Numbered from the stretch's first letter, positions 24,601-39,600 are shown. The stretch is DNA of 64,000 nt from Mytilus edulis (GCF_963676685.1 NC_092350.1:44623705-44687704); one strand, 5' to 3'. Notes: generated from the letters alone by a model not told the origin. Made by a program: numbers and translations.

Positions 24601-27600
24601 AACACAACACAATTGGTAAATATAGAGATTAAATAACTATTCTGGTTATTTAAAGAATTTGCCGATTTAGATTCTAATACATTCTGTGTAATATTTTCAA
24701 ATACGTGCACCAAAATGTTTTAATTGGTTAAAAACGTCCTAAACAATCCAAATTCAACCAATGATCTAATGTTAGTTTCATTTTTGTTTATTAACAATGA
24801 GATTACCCATATTCCTGTAGATTCTGAAAAGGCAAATTAAGACTGTGAAAACATTATATCAGGAATTGCTTAATGTTAAAACTTTGAAAAGAGGACAAAA
24901 TTTCAGCATTTAAAAATCAGTATTGTCAACCCTCAATACTTTGTTTCTGTATCAATTAATATATGAATTTTAGTGATGAAAAAATGTAGTGATATCATGG
25001 CAAATCTATCTATACTCTTTTATTTTGTAGATTCCTGATTTACAGAACCATGTATTGTTACATGATTTAATATTGGAAGATAATAATATAACTTCACTTG
25101 ATGATTTGAATCAGTCCTGGTTACCATTGGTGCAAAAACTTAATATTAGTCAAAATAGGTAAATTTTTATTGTTTTAAAAAAAATGGACTGAAAAATAAG
25201 CAAGTACTGTTGAAGAACAGATTAAGAAGTTTAAAGATATAATATAATATAAACTTAAACAGCAAAAGAAAAAACCACAAGTAAAGGATATCTTTTATTG
25301 TTTTAAATAAAACATGAAAAAGAAGTATACTGCTGCTTTCGAAAAATCAGTGATGTTGTAATTATCTAATCCTTATATAGTGACCTGGCTTGTTTAAAAC
25401 TGAAAGAGAATCTTTACATTCACTTATCAAATCTAAATGTCAAGTCTACCCTAACACATTTAAAGAAAGCATTTTTGATAATTATTCTCTTTGCCTTGTT
25501 TATTTTCATTTCATTTTAATTAACACGAAAACGAGTACTTTTATAAAAGAGGGGCGAACGATACCAAAGGGACAGTAAAACTCATAAATCAAAAGAAACT
25601 GGCAACGCCATAGCTAAAAATGAAAAAGACATACAGACAAATAATAATACACATGACACAACATAGAAAACTAAAGACTAAGCAACATGAACCCCACTAA
25701 AAAATGAGGGTGATCTCAGGTGCTCCGGAAATGTAGGCAGATCCTGCTCCACATGTGGCACCTGTTGTGTTGCTCATGTTATTACAAACCGTTTAAGTAG
25801 TCTAATTTGGTAGTTCACATTCATGAAAGGGAAGAGGATTGTAGTTTTGACGTAAGGAACATATCTGATATCATCTGTGAAACGGTTATTCCATAACGGT
25901 TGACCAAATCGTGATGGCGTCCGTAAAATTTACAAAGGGATGATTTCAACTTCACTATTTGGAACTCTTGGTTAAATAGCTTCCTTGTGAGCAGCAAGCC
26001 TCTATCAAGAAAATCATGATAAAAAATACAAGCACGGGAATATCGTATCAATTGGGAGATACATACCCTGTATGCAGGTGCTGCTGGAATATTGCTACTT
26101 AGAAATGGAAAGTTCACAATTGGAAAGCTGAAATCTTCCCTTTTGTCGTAAAGTTTTGTTTTCAACCGACCCTCATTGTCAATTTCTAGATGTAAGTCAA
26201 GATATGAGGCCGACTTAACTGTATCTGTTGTATTCTTTATCTCTAGTTCAATGGGATAGATGTGTTCAACATAGTTACCAAATTTTAAATTATTTAGTTA
26301 GAGAACATCATTTATATAGCGGAAAGTAAAGTTAAAGGATATTGCTAACTTCAAATCTTCTTATAAGTTGACAAAGGTTATGATGTAAGAAATTGTAAAT
26401 TTCAATTCGAATATGTTTATTTCAGTTTGGAAGATCTAGTCAGCTTAGAGAACCTATTATTACTGCGAGATTTTAATCTAAGTAATAACCAGGTTTTAGG
26501 TAAGAATTATTTTTTTTTCATTTTCGGAATTCACTTTTTCATTAAAAATACCTGTTTTTTTGTTGATGCCTGATGTGTCCATTCATGGGCACTTTTTAAT
26601 TCATATTTATTTCAGTTATAGTATTCTTGTCTGAAACTTATATGTCAGAATTTCGTATGTATATAAAATAATAATATAAACTAAAAAACTGGACATATGT
26701 TTTTGAAGCTTTGCATTCTTAAAAGTTTTTTTAACTGGGCCTTATAATAATAGAAGAAATTGTTTTACATTTACATTGTATATATATAATATTGATAAGT
26801 TAAGGTGAAAATATGTTAAGACCTCAAGTAACTTTTGACAAAGAGTCTGTAAATCATTAATTTATCATACCGTATTTATTCTAATAAATGCCCCGGGGGT
26901 GAAGACAATTTCCGAAAGGGGGGCGTCAATTAGAGAAACGAATTTCGTACCTTACTTCATTGACCTTTACCTGAATTTTGTTGAAACAGACTATAGTAAC
27001 ATACATGTGTTTCTTATTGTCTCCATAATCTATAAATAGCGTTTATCGGTTATGTCACCTCATCTAATAATTTGTTAAAATTTTCGAATGAACAAGCGTG
27101 CACATCAATTAAGAAATAATTCATGGAAGCCATATATTGTTGGAAATTTACACATGGCCTGGGCCGTGATATTCGAATTTTATCCTGAGCGTTAGTGAGG
27201 GATAAAATTAACGAATATCACGGCCCAGGCCATGTGTAAATTTCCAACAATATATGGCTTCCATGAATTATTTCGATTCTAATAGGACAAATACGGTCAT
27301 TAAAAAACTGAAGCGAGGGTGGGTATGCTGTGTATGTGGCTGTTCTTTTTTTACTCCCTGCTAGATAAAGCTCAAATATCTTTATAAATATGTAGCTTGC
27401 GTAGGTTAGTTCGTAAATAACTGCTAGAAAAAACACTTTTTAATTTTTTAAATTCTCAAATCCAACATATGCCAGTTTAATTTACATGTTTTTTCTCGTA
27501 AGCTTCCGTTAAATCCAAAGTTGACATTTTGTAACTAAGGAGCCGCCATGTTGACTTGCTGAAACGAGTAAATATGCGAATAATGCAATTGAATAGAAAA

Positions 27601-30600
27601 TAAAACAAAACCTACCTCAAAAATCAGTTTTAATACAATATCATACGAATTCCGATGGTTCACGCAACAGGAAACTTTCAACTTTAGCGGTTTCATTTGT
27701 ATGACGTCATGTTTTGAAATGACTTAAATGCGCCAAAAAGATTAATAGACTTTCGCGGAATTTTAATTTATTTTTATTTTGTTGATTTCTCCGAGCTCTT
27801 GTGCATTACTTCTTTTTATTATGCATAAGAATAAGAAAAAAAGTTATTTTGTCTTTTTTCAATTGCCCTTTTTTAAACAAAAAATCGGCAGAGGGTCTGA
27901 AAATAGGTTCCAATACATGTAGATTTACGTGGGAAGTATATTGTAACAGCCATTATTATGTATATCTCTGAGTCTGCGCTAAGTATATTTTATCGAGAAT
28001 TTTATCACAGTGTTGTTTACAAGGCTAAAGAAGCACGTCATATTAGAATGGAACATAATTTCAACAGCGTACTGTGTAACTGACAGATCTATTTTTGGAA
28101 CTTGTTCACACTGTGTTGGATTATCGGAGTGGATTAAAACATGGGCATTATTGATTTTTCGTTTCATGTTTCTGAGTGACCGGGTCAATGTCTTAGCAAT
28201 ATTGTAATGAGGGGGGATAGGACCTTTATTGGGACTCCGGGATCGGGTGTTTTTAAGCTCGGGATTTCGGGATTGACCTTTTCGGTATCCGGGAATTCTT
28301 CTCTTCGGATTTCGGGATGTCGAGATTTACTTTATTTAAATTCGGGACCTCGGGATTTCGTGTTTTTAAGCCCGGGATTTCGGGGTCAGGACCCATCCTA
28401 TCCCCCTCTATAATGGGTAAGTTTCAATTTTATTTTTTTAACTACAAAATGGGGGCGTTTATTAGAAGTCAAAAGTTCTGAATGCAGGATTTTCGGTAGG
28501 GGGGCGTTAATTAGAAGGGGGGCTTTAAATAGAATAAATACGGTACTTACATTATTATTTCAGATATAGATGTGTTCCAGTCTTCATTACAAAGTTATAT
28601 TTATCTAGAAATGTTACACTTATGTGGTAATCCTGCTGTAGAGAGTTTAGAGGATAAAGATAGGTAATTTATATCATATATGTATTTTGTATAAATATCA
28701 AAGAACTACAGCTTCTTTTCGTACCAAAATTGGTACTAGTGTAGAAATTTCAATAGGAAATATATTTTAAATTATTTTCTCTCCATTTTTTTTTAAAGAT
28801 ATTAATTTTCAGATTTGAAAACTTGTAATTGTTTTTTTTAATTTTATTAAGACAACAACTGAACATATGATAATGATAAAGAAATAGGACAAAACAAAAC
28901 AAGAATAGAAAATGTATTGACTTATTAATTCAAGTGATCATTGTTTTGAAATAAATTTTAAGAAATAAACTTGCACTGACTAAATATTAGATTTTTTATT
29001 AAAAAAATTGACTACAGATATGAGCAAATTGTTCCATTTAATATGCATACAATGTTTCTGAAACAATGAGCCAAGATTGACACATTATTTATAAATCTTG
29101 TTGTGAAGAACTTAAATTTCATCTTTAATAGAGAGCACAACCTTCTGATAAAACCATTAAAAAAGTAATGAGTTTATATATTTATATGTATTCATACAAT
29201 CAAATATTTTGATATAATGAAATATTTTGTATAGTTTTAGAAAGAAACTGACATCAGTATTGACAAGATTACACCAGCTAGATGATGCCACACTGGAATC
29301 AACACAGTGTGGTTCACCTATAAAACCAAGGAACAGCTTTGAAGCCATGTGTCTACACCAAGTACAAATGATGAAAGATGTACATCATAGATTCCAGCAA
29401 GATACAAAGTAAGTAGAATTGTAAAGAACAGGAAATGTGGGTTATATTTGAATAAGACGTCAACCCAAAGACACTTAAAGTCAAAGAACATCTAGAGGTA
29501 GACTTATGGTCTTCTACAATAAATAAGTGACTATACAACATTTGAAGCTCTAAATTGCCCTCAATTCGGAAATAATTTTAATAGAATCTACCAAAGATCA
29601 GCTTGCAAAGCCAATTTCCCTAAATGACAAAAAAAAAACATTAAGATTTAACAAAAGATAATCAAGGACAAGGTTCATGAAAATGTGGCGAGGTTGGTTT
29701 GTTTTTCTGACTCATATTAGCAATACCATAAATTTTTGATAATTTAATGTATGTGTAAAATCATTATGTTTTCTTCAAATCAAAATAGGGGAGTGGGGAG
29801 GTTCAGTTCTGAACCCATATTATGTTGTTTCTAATGTTGATATAAACTTTCATATGTAAGTTTGCAATATTTTTTCTTTCTTTGCAGATCCCATTTAGAT
29901 TCATCAAATCTCTCGGAACTTTGTGAAATTTATTTTAAATTCTGTGATAAAACTCATAAGATGGCTGAAGACAATCGATATGCTCACGAGTATGGTGAAA
30001 TATCAATAGCACAACCAACAGCACCATCAACTCCAAAATCTGGAAGGCCACGATCAGCAAGAGCAAATAAAGTAGTACAAGACTCTTATATGAGCCCTAA
30101 GGATATGTTTGAAAAAGCTCTTCATGATGGAGGTAGTAAAGGTGGTGGTTCAAATGGTCTAGTCAGGGGAGATAATGTGGCTGTGGTAAAACCAGTCATC
30201 ACTGCAAAAATTGTTCAGAACATTCTTGAAGATGATACTACTAGTCAAAAGAAGTAAGTTTATTTCATACTTAGATATAGTCCCCAGGCTTGCGTTTCAC
30301 AAAGATGTGTAAGACTTTTGACAATTAAATCCCTTAAATAAAAACTAAACTTCATTGATTGTAGTTACTACAAATTTCAACTTTACTACTAGTAAAGTTG
30401 AAATACTGGCAAGTATAAGCCAAAGTAAATGAACTGACTTAAAAAAATAATCTTTTGATTAAAAACTTGACAGTTGAAAACAATTAATTTATACAAACTA
30501 TACTACAGATTACACAGAAGACATGAAGCAGCAGTAAAGATACAGTCAGCATGGAGAGGATATTCAGTGCGGAGATGGTATGAACAGGTTGTACAGGATC

Positions 30601-33600
30601 AAAGCTTTGATATGGCAGTCTTACTGGAACTTCATAATGCCGCCATTAAAATACAGGTCAGAATTTATTCACTAAGTCATTTTACAGTGTCAACCAATCA
30701 CTTTTATTAAGCAAAGGAAAGTAATATTTTTATGCCCCACCTACGATAGTAGAGGGGCATTATGTTTTCTGGTCTGTGCCTTTGTTCGTCTGTGCGTCCG
30801 TCCGTCCGTCCGTTCAGGTTAAAGTTTTTGGTCAAGGTAGTTTTTGATGAAGCTGAAGTCCAATCAACTTGAAACTTAGTACACTTGTTGCTTATGATAT
30901 GATCTTTCTAATTTAAAGCCAAATTAGACTTTTGACCCCAATTTCACAGTCCACTGAACATAGAAAATGAAAGTGGGAGTTTCAGGTTAAAGTTTTTGGT
31001 CGAGGTAGTTTTTGATGAAGCTGAAGTCCAATCAACTTGAACCTTAGTACACTTGTTGTTTATGTTATGATCTTTTTAGCTCACCTGGCCCGAAGGGCCA
31101 AGTGAGCTTTTCTCATCACTTGGCGTCCGTCGTCCGTCGTCGTCCGTCGTCGTCCGTCGTCGTCCGTCGTCGTCGTCATCCGTCGTCGTTAACTTTTACA
31201 AAAATCTTCTCCTCTGAAACTACTGGGCCAAATCAAACCAAACTTGGCCACAATCATCATTGGGGTATCTAGTTTAAAAAATGTGTGGCGTGACCCGGTC
31301 AACCAACCAAGATGGCCGCCACAGCTAAAATTGAACATAGGGGTAAAATGCAGTTTTTGGCTTATAACTCAAAAATCAAAGCATTTAGAGCAAATCTGAC
31401 ATGGGGTAAAAATGTTTATCAGGTCAAGATCTGCCCTGAAATTTTCAGATGAATCGGTCAATCGGTTGTTGGGTTGCTGCCCCTGAATTGGTAATTTTGA
31501 AGAAATTTTGCTGTTTTTGGTTATTATCTTGAATATTATTATAGTTAGAGATAAACTGTAAACAGCAATAATGTTCAGCAAAGTAAGATCTACAAATAAG
31601 TCAACATGACCAAAATGGTCAGTTGACCCGTTTAGGAGTTATTGCCCTTTATAGTCAATTTTTAACCATTTTTCGTTAATTAAAGTAATCTTTTACAAAA
31701 ATCTTCTCCTCTGAAACTACTTGGCCAAATTAATCCAAACTTGGCCACAATCATCTTTGGGGTATCTAGTTTAAAAAATGTGTGGCGTGACCTGGTCAAC
31801 CAACCAAGATGGCCGCCACGGCTAAAAATAGAACAAAGGGGTAAAATGCAGTTTTTGGCTTATAACTCAAAAACCAAAGCATTTTGAGGAAATCTGACAT
31901 GGGATAAAAATGTTTATCAGGTCAAGATCTATCTGCCTTAAAATTTTCAGATGAATCGGTCAATCGGTTGTTGGGTTGCTGCCCCTGAATTGGTAATTTT
32001 GAGGAAATTTTGCTGTTTTTGGTTATTATCTTGAATATTATTATAGATAGAGATAAACTGTAAACAGCAATAATGTTCAGCAAAGTAAGATCTACAAATA
32101 AGTCAACATGACCAAAATGGTCAGTTGACCCGTTTAGGAGTTATTGCCCTTTATAGTCAATTTTTAACCATTTTTCATAAATTAAAGTAATCTTTTACAA
32201 AAATCTTCTCCTCTGAAACTACTTGTCCAAATTAATCCAAACTTGGCCACAATCATCTTTGGGGTTTCTAGTTTAAAAAATGTGTGGCGTGACCTGGTCA
32301 ACCAACCAAGATGGCCGCCACCGCTAAAAATAGAACATAGGGGTAAAATGCAGTTTTTGGCTTATAACTCAAAAACCAAAGCATTTTGAGGAAATCTGAC
32401 AGGGGATAAAAATGTTTATCAGGTCAAGAACTATCTGCCCTGAAATTTTCAGATGATTCGGTCAATCGGTTGTTGGGTTGCTGCCCCTGAATTGGTAATT
32501 TTGAAGAAATTTTGCTGTTTTTGGTTATTATCTTGAATATTATTATAGTTAGAGATAAACTGTAAACAGCAATAATGTTCAGCAAAGTAAGATCTACAAA
32601 TAAGTCAACATGACCTAAATGGTCAATTGACCCCTTAAGGAGTTATTGCCCTTTATAGTCAATTTTTAACAATTTTCATTAATTTGGTAAATTTATGTAA
32701 ATTTTTACCAAATATAGTTCTCTGTTACTAATGGGCAAAGTTCATGATAGATATAATTGTAAGAAGCAAAATCGTTCAGTAAAGTAAGAACTTCAAACAC
32801 ATCACCATCACCAAAATACAATTTTGTCATGAATCCATTTGTGTCCTTTGTTTAATATGCACATAGACCAAGGTGAGCGACACGAGCTCTAGTTAATTTT
32901 AAAGGCAAATTAGTCTTTTGCACCAATTTCACGGTCCACTGAACATAATAAATGAAAGTGGGAGTTTCAGGTTAAAGTTTTTGGTCAAGGTAGTTTTTGA
33001 TGAAGTTGAAGTCCAATCAACTTGAAACTTAGTACACATGTTCCATATGATATGATCTTTATAATTTTAATGCCAAATTAGATTTTTTACCCAATATCAC
33101 GGTCCATTGAACATGAAAAATGATAGTGCGAGTGGGGCATCCGTGTACTTTGGACATATTCTTGTTTATTCTAGAACAGTCTGTCCACATCTACTGAGTT
33201 ATGGTTCTTAGCATTGTGAGTTTCATAAAATTTACATAAGGGAAACTTGGGTTATTTCTTGGAAACAAATACATTTTTTCAAGTCATACAGATTTTATTC
33301 AACTGGTTGGAAAGGTTATTCAAAACATGTTTTATCCCAAATGTAAATTTTCTATAAAAAAATATATATTTCTGAAAGAAAAAAAATTTCAAAAATCCAC
33401 AAACCATGAGAATTGGAAAAGTACTTTCATAGTAATTGACTGAGTTCTTCTTTTATAGGCCATATGGAGAGGTTACAGTGTAAGATGTAGATTAGAAAGA
33501 GCTTTAGATTTTGCCAAACTTGAAGATGATGATGAGTTTGGTGAAATTGATATGAATGATCTTAATTTTAATGAGGTAAAGTATTTATGATTATAAGATC

Positions 33601-36600
33601 CAAAAAGTCATTATTTTAGTAAATGAATGCCACTTCTTCTGTAATTAAATAGAGATGGCATATTTTTTTAATGCTAATGTGTTATGATATATCTGTAGCC
33701 ATGGATTTATGAATGATTGGATATTTGCAATCAATTGTACACTTAAAACCTATAATATATCTCATGATCTTGACATAAACATTTTTTTCATTTGACTATT
33801 TTAAATAATTTCATAATCTTAAGGAAAATGTCTTGATATTTCCCCCATATCTTTTTTATGTTGTGTAGTTTATTATGATATTATTACGTAAGTATCTCTG
33901 TATTGGCCTTGTTATTGGTCCAAGGCTTGCTGTATTGGCCTGAGGCGAAGCCGAAGGCTAATACAGCTGGCCGAGGACCAATAACAAGGCCAATACAGAA
34001 ATACACGTAATAGTATCTTTATTTAACTACAGTGTCACAATATTTTTTTTATTTGATTTCACAAGAGATAAATATTTTTACCTTGAAGTGGAACTATCCA
34101 AATCTTAGTTTCTTTTTATTAGATGCAATATATAATGATCTGGTGCTGTTTCCAGGTGTCTTCAGCATTTTCTCATCTGATGAATTTTTCTACCCTTTCT
34201 AATCACTATAAAGTGTTTCAATTTAAAATTAAACGCAGCACATAAATAGTAATTGGAAAGGTACTGCCATTGCATGTGTTTGGTTATAAATGCAGAAACT
34301 AATTCAATAATTTAACAAAAATTAATGTAGGAGTTGAAAATGATACAACTATCCATAATCCAAATGACCAAAGAACAAAGATTTGCATAATTACAGAATG
34401 CATATGCCTGGTTTGGGTTTAAAAATAAATGACAGTTTACAAAAAAAGCGAAAGTAAACAGTTAATCGATTTGTACCATCGTGAAATTATGAGGTCGTCA
34501 AGAAATGAACTTTGTTGTGATAATCTACTCGTTCCGCAAAAATTATTCCATCGTCTGCTTTCAAAATGCTTTTTAAATTAATGTGACCGTCTTTAGCCTG
34601 AAATATATGCCATACTGAACTTTTCATCATGTTTATGATGACTAAATGAAAACTGCGTTTTCCAAACAACTGTTTACTTTCAGTTTGTGTTTAACCTGAC
34701 TTTCGATGTAAAAACTCGAGACGTTCTGAAATCCTGTATTTGTGTCAACTTGGCCATTACAGACAAAAATCTATATTGGCCGAGTTTACACATTATATTG
34801 CATAGGCAGTTTTCATCATATTAAGTCCAATAACAGTGTAGTTTATTAATAATTTAGTATATTACTGGTTGTTCACATTTAGTTTGTGTTGTTTTAGGAC
34901 ATATTAGATGATTGGAAACCACCATCAACACCACAGATTCCAAACAGGTAAGAAAAGCAGGAGAAGCTATTTACATTTTTAAAAGGGGAGATTTCAACCA
35001 TATGTCCCTATTCAAAAGCATTGATCTTCTTAAAAAAAAGGTTCCAATCCCCCTGAAGAGAATTAGTAAAATTCTATCATTTATCTACCTTTTTTATGGA
35101 TTTTAAAATCATTTAATCATAGTTTGCTTCCCTAAGTCTATCCTGTGCTTTATCACTGATTTGATTCAAACTAAGAATGAAGAAACTTTGAAGAAATTGA
35201 CAGTCAGTGTTGTTACTTTGTAGCAAATTTGTTAAATACCATTTGAAACTTTGATAAATATATCGAAAAATCCTTTTGTTTAGAAAGGTTCTAACCCATT
35301 TAAACTCGATATAAGTACAATATTCCTGGTATTGCCCACATTTCAAGAATATCCATAAAAAATGCATGCCAACATTTCTGAAATAAGTGTTCGTGTCCAG
35401 TATGTGTTTTACTGCCACTCACCAAGAACTTAGTAAAGGTGTTGTATTATTATGAGTTGTGATTGAAAGATAAATAATTTGATTTATTTACAGACATGCA
35501 GTGTTGGGAAAACCACCTTCTGGGAAGAAAACAACACCTCCAAAAATTCCAGCTCTACCATTGGGAGATAACCCTCATCCTCCTCAGCAACCAAGAAGAG
35601 CCTGGAGAGGAATGGATTCACCTCTTTCTGATGTTCAAGTACAGCAAAATTATCCACGACCTCCATCATCCCTCATCAGTGGAACAGATACACACAGAAC
35701 AGTACAGTCAAGGAAAGAAGAAAAGATATCAGAAGAGTGGTAATTAATTTAGTGTTTCTTCATCAGATAGTGAGTCAATAAGAATTTGTTGACCTTTCAT
35801 AAAAAATACTGTATTTTATTTCAGTGCCCTTTAAAACAACATAAATGATTATTATCCAAAATTCTTTCTATTCTACAAAAAAAAATGATCTTTTCTAAAT
35901 CAACCGAACCTTAAGCTTGAAAAAAAAAACAGTTTCATTTTTTCTTTATGAATATTTTTGTTATGCCCCTGTCAAAGGGGGTGGGGCATTTTATTTTACC
36001 CTTGTTTAAATAAGCAACAGTTTTCTTGCCAGAGAATAATGTTTGCAATAAAAACATTATAAACAAAGAATTCACTTTTAACTTGTATACATGATGATTG
36101 TTTCTTTAATTTTTCCAGGGGTTTCAAAAATAATGAAACAGCACATTTAATGATGCAAAGAGCAAAGAAAATGAAATATAACGCAGAAAGGAGAAAGAAA
36201 CTTAGTAAACTAGGTAAATATCTGTCAGATTGTGGCAACTAATATCTTATTTCTACCTTCTTGCACTACCAAAAGATAACTATAATTACCTTAAGGGGCT
36301 ATTGTCTTTGTGAATCTTTTTATCAATAGTTGTCCATTTTTATGTGTCAGTGAAATGACTATCAATCTAGTGGGATAATTTCAATAAGGGTTTGTTTGAA
36401 ACAAGGATTGGAATAATTTTGAAATACATATGTAGCCTTTAATCTAGTAGACCATCTTGTGTGGTTTTGATGTAAAAAGATGATCGGAATATACATAGCT
36501 GACCTCTAATACTTGACTCCAGGGGAAAAACCGACGTACATACTAAGGAGATTTACTGGAATTATGCTTTATGAGAGTATTCTGGGGGTTTTAAATTGCT

Positions 36601-39600
36601 TCACAGAAGCTTCCCATATAAATTCCTGCTTTGATTAATTCAGTTAGATTTGCATTTAGTTTCTGGGTGAGTGTCAATTTCAGAACCGTTTCAAAACAAC
36701 ATATTCTTGCATGGAAATAGACTGCTCAAAAATATGAATATATCCACACAAGGGCAGATCAATTATATTAACAATATGTAATACCCCTACTGAACAGTTT
36801 TTGGTTGATCATATATTTATTGATTTTGTTTGATTGGTATTGGACTATTTTATGTTATCTTTACAGACCCAAAACAACGATTGGTCTTGTTCAGAAAACT
36901 AGAAGAGGTCTCTCATTACCCTCATGTTCAGGCACCAAGCAGGAAAATTCTTCCAAGAAAAGAGTATTTTCAAGGTAAAAAGAAAGATTGGCTTCGTACC
37001 TATCTTGTTTACTATAATAAACTGAATACGTCTAAGACATAGTGTTTCCATATCTATGTTCACAGAACCGAAAAAATTTAATCAAATCAACTGCCCTCTA
37101 GAGTGTCTTTTTTTTAATTGTGAATGAAAAAAGGAAACTGACTAATATAAGATGAGTTATAGAATCAGTTTAACCTACAGAAACTAGACTATACATGTAG
37201 ATATTTCAATTTTTTTTTATTTGTACAAATGGCAACTTATTACAGCAAACAATCTGTCTTGTTAAATACATTATAATAATATAAAAAAGAAGATGTGGTA
37301 TGATTGCCAATGAGACAACTATCCACAAAAGACCAAATTGACACAGACATTAATAACTATAGGTCACTGTACGGCCTTCAACAATGAGCAAAGCCCATAC
37401 CGCATAGTGAGCTATATTAAAAGGCCCCGATAAGACAATGTAAAACAATTCAAACGAGAAAACTAATAGCCTTATTTGTGTGAAAAAATGAACGAGAAAC
37501 AAATATGTAACACCTAAACAAACAACAACCACTGAATTACAGGCTCCTGACTTGGGACAGGCACATACACAAATAATGTGGCGGGGTTAAACATGTTAGG
37601 TTTGAATCAGTTTGAAAAATAGGCTGATTTTAACAACATTTAACTTGATATTCAGGTTGTGTAATATTGTGTGCTGGTATATTGATTTTTCACATAGAGG
37701 TTATTAATTTTAACTTGCAGAGAGACAGAAAGAAATAGATAATGCAGATAGAGAGAAGAGAATAGAGAAAAGTGAGAAAGTGTCACGAACCTTTGAATGG
37801 TTACATACACAGGTGGGAGACTATGATGTCAGTGATTCTCCCATCAACACAAATAATCAAGGGTATGTATAACAATTATAAAACTAGTTGGGTGCCTCAG
37901 TGGCCAAGTGGTCTAAGTAGTTCTACTACTGTCATCACTAGCCAGTCAGTCTGAGTTTGTGAGTTCAAACCCTGCTCATGTGGATGCATTCGACTCCAAT
38001 TTAATTGACTAGGATTGTCAGTTTTCCTATCAAAAGTCAGTGATTTTCTCCTGGCACTACGACTTCCTCCACCCATAAGATATGACTGCCAAGAAATAGC
38101 CCAAAAGAGGTATTAAAGCATCAATTGATCAATCAATCAAAAGCCTGTTTCATTGGCATTGAAAATATCTTACATTTCTGGAATGAAAAAAATATTCTAT
38201 TTTCTAGGAAAATTGCCCTTACCAACTAAAAGGACTTTTATGTTGATTTGATTTTATTTTCTAAAAGTTGTGATTTTTATTATTCTTGTGAAAACAAGTT
38301 TTTAATCTCAATCATTAGATTAAAAAAAAATGCATAAATAGGTGTAATACCACCATTGATTTTTCCCTATTAGTCTTTGTTAAATTGGCACTTTTAAAAA
38401 AATTGTACAGTATTTACCTTTATTTCAACCAAAGAAATACTTTGCATGTGTAAAGTTTAATCCTTTCCAGTGATACAGTGAAAATTTCACACTACATTTC
38501 ATTGCATATAAGAAAATAATCATCGCCGGAAGTAAACAACCCAATTTTTACACTGTTATTTACATGTTACCTGCTTTGGTAACTACGTAACCTTAACGTT
38601 CCAAAATATTTTATAAGACCATCAAATAAAAAAAGAATGATGCTTTCAGACATCCAACATACATATTAACGACTCAGAAAAATTTAAGTGCATTGAAATG
38701 CAGGGTTAATTTTCTACAACTGTCAAATTCAAGGGAATATTTTTTTAGGCCTACTTTCGTATGCAACCGGATGTGACGTACCATGATTTGGTGGTATTAC
38801 ACCTAAAGAACACCTAAATGTCAAATAAACTTAATGTAATTTTTTCCCCTCCAATTGCAAGTTATTTCAAGCATAACTGTCAAGTTTTGTCTCAGTCAGA
38901 GCTATAGTTTCAGAGAAAATCACTATAATGTAAGGCCATATCCTACGGCAATTTCAGTCTAATTTCTTCGAAAAATCCTAATTTCAGTGTATTATTATAA
39001 AATGCAGTGTTGACTTATATCTGATCATAAACTCATGATCTATGCATTCAAACAATTATATAGAATACAAAAGACAGCTTTAAGATGATAAACAATTTTA
39101 TTGCACCTTTTAGAGTTCATTTGAAGGTCTGTTTTGGTCTGTTTTGGTCCATTTTTCCTCCTTCCTTCCTTTTTCATCAAAACTTGATATCTTTTGTCTA
39201 AAAATTAAAACAAATGTGATTATTTCCCCACAAAAATGAAATAAATGTAATGTTAAATCAATAATTAAAGTGTTTTAGCTGAAAGAACTGTCTCTATAAA
39301 TGTTAACAGTCTACACGGAAGTTTCTATAAGCCCTTATGTGTAACTCAAGTTTTTGGTCTGTTCGCCTAGTGTGACAAATAACGGTTCCCTTTCAGTCAA
39401 TCATTTATTGTTACTGGTATCAAAGTCTTTTTATTTACTCATAACAGTATATTTCTAATAGATTTACACAAAGAGTCCACTTTCTTGTATTTTACATTAG
39501 AAAATTGGGAGAAAGAGTAATAAAAAAATACCTCAAAATGTTTTTAAAAAGGGTTATGTCCCTTGGAATGCTGGTACAAAAAATAATTGGTAAGAATTAT

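Larger units (their letters stand above)
26868..28545. mobile_element. TIR element with nested insertions (intron 18)
   Basis: Left end TACCGTATTTATTCTAATAA ATGCCCC and right end TAGAATAAATACGGTA are inverted repeats; both continue into runs of C/G (GCCCC...GGGGGCG). 1,678 bp, no transposase frame. It carries a long hairpin (27113-27274) and a C/G-rich MITE (28209-28407). Superfamily unresolved. Confidence 0.7.

Noticed and set aside
37890..37980. Functional tRNA gene
   Set aside because: A and B boxes are present but the sequence continues into a SINE body and no closed acceptor stem is seen.
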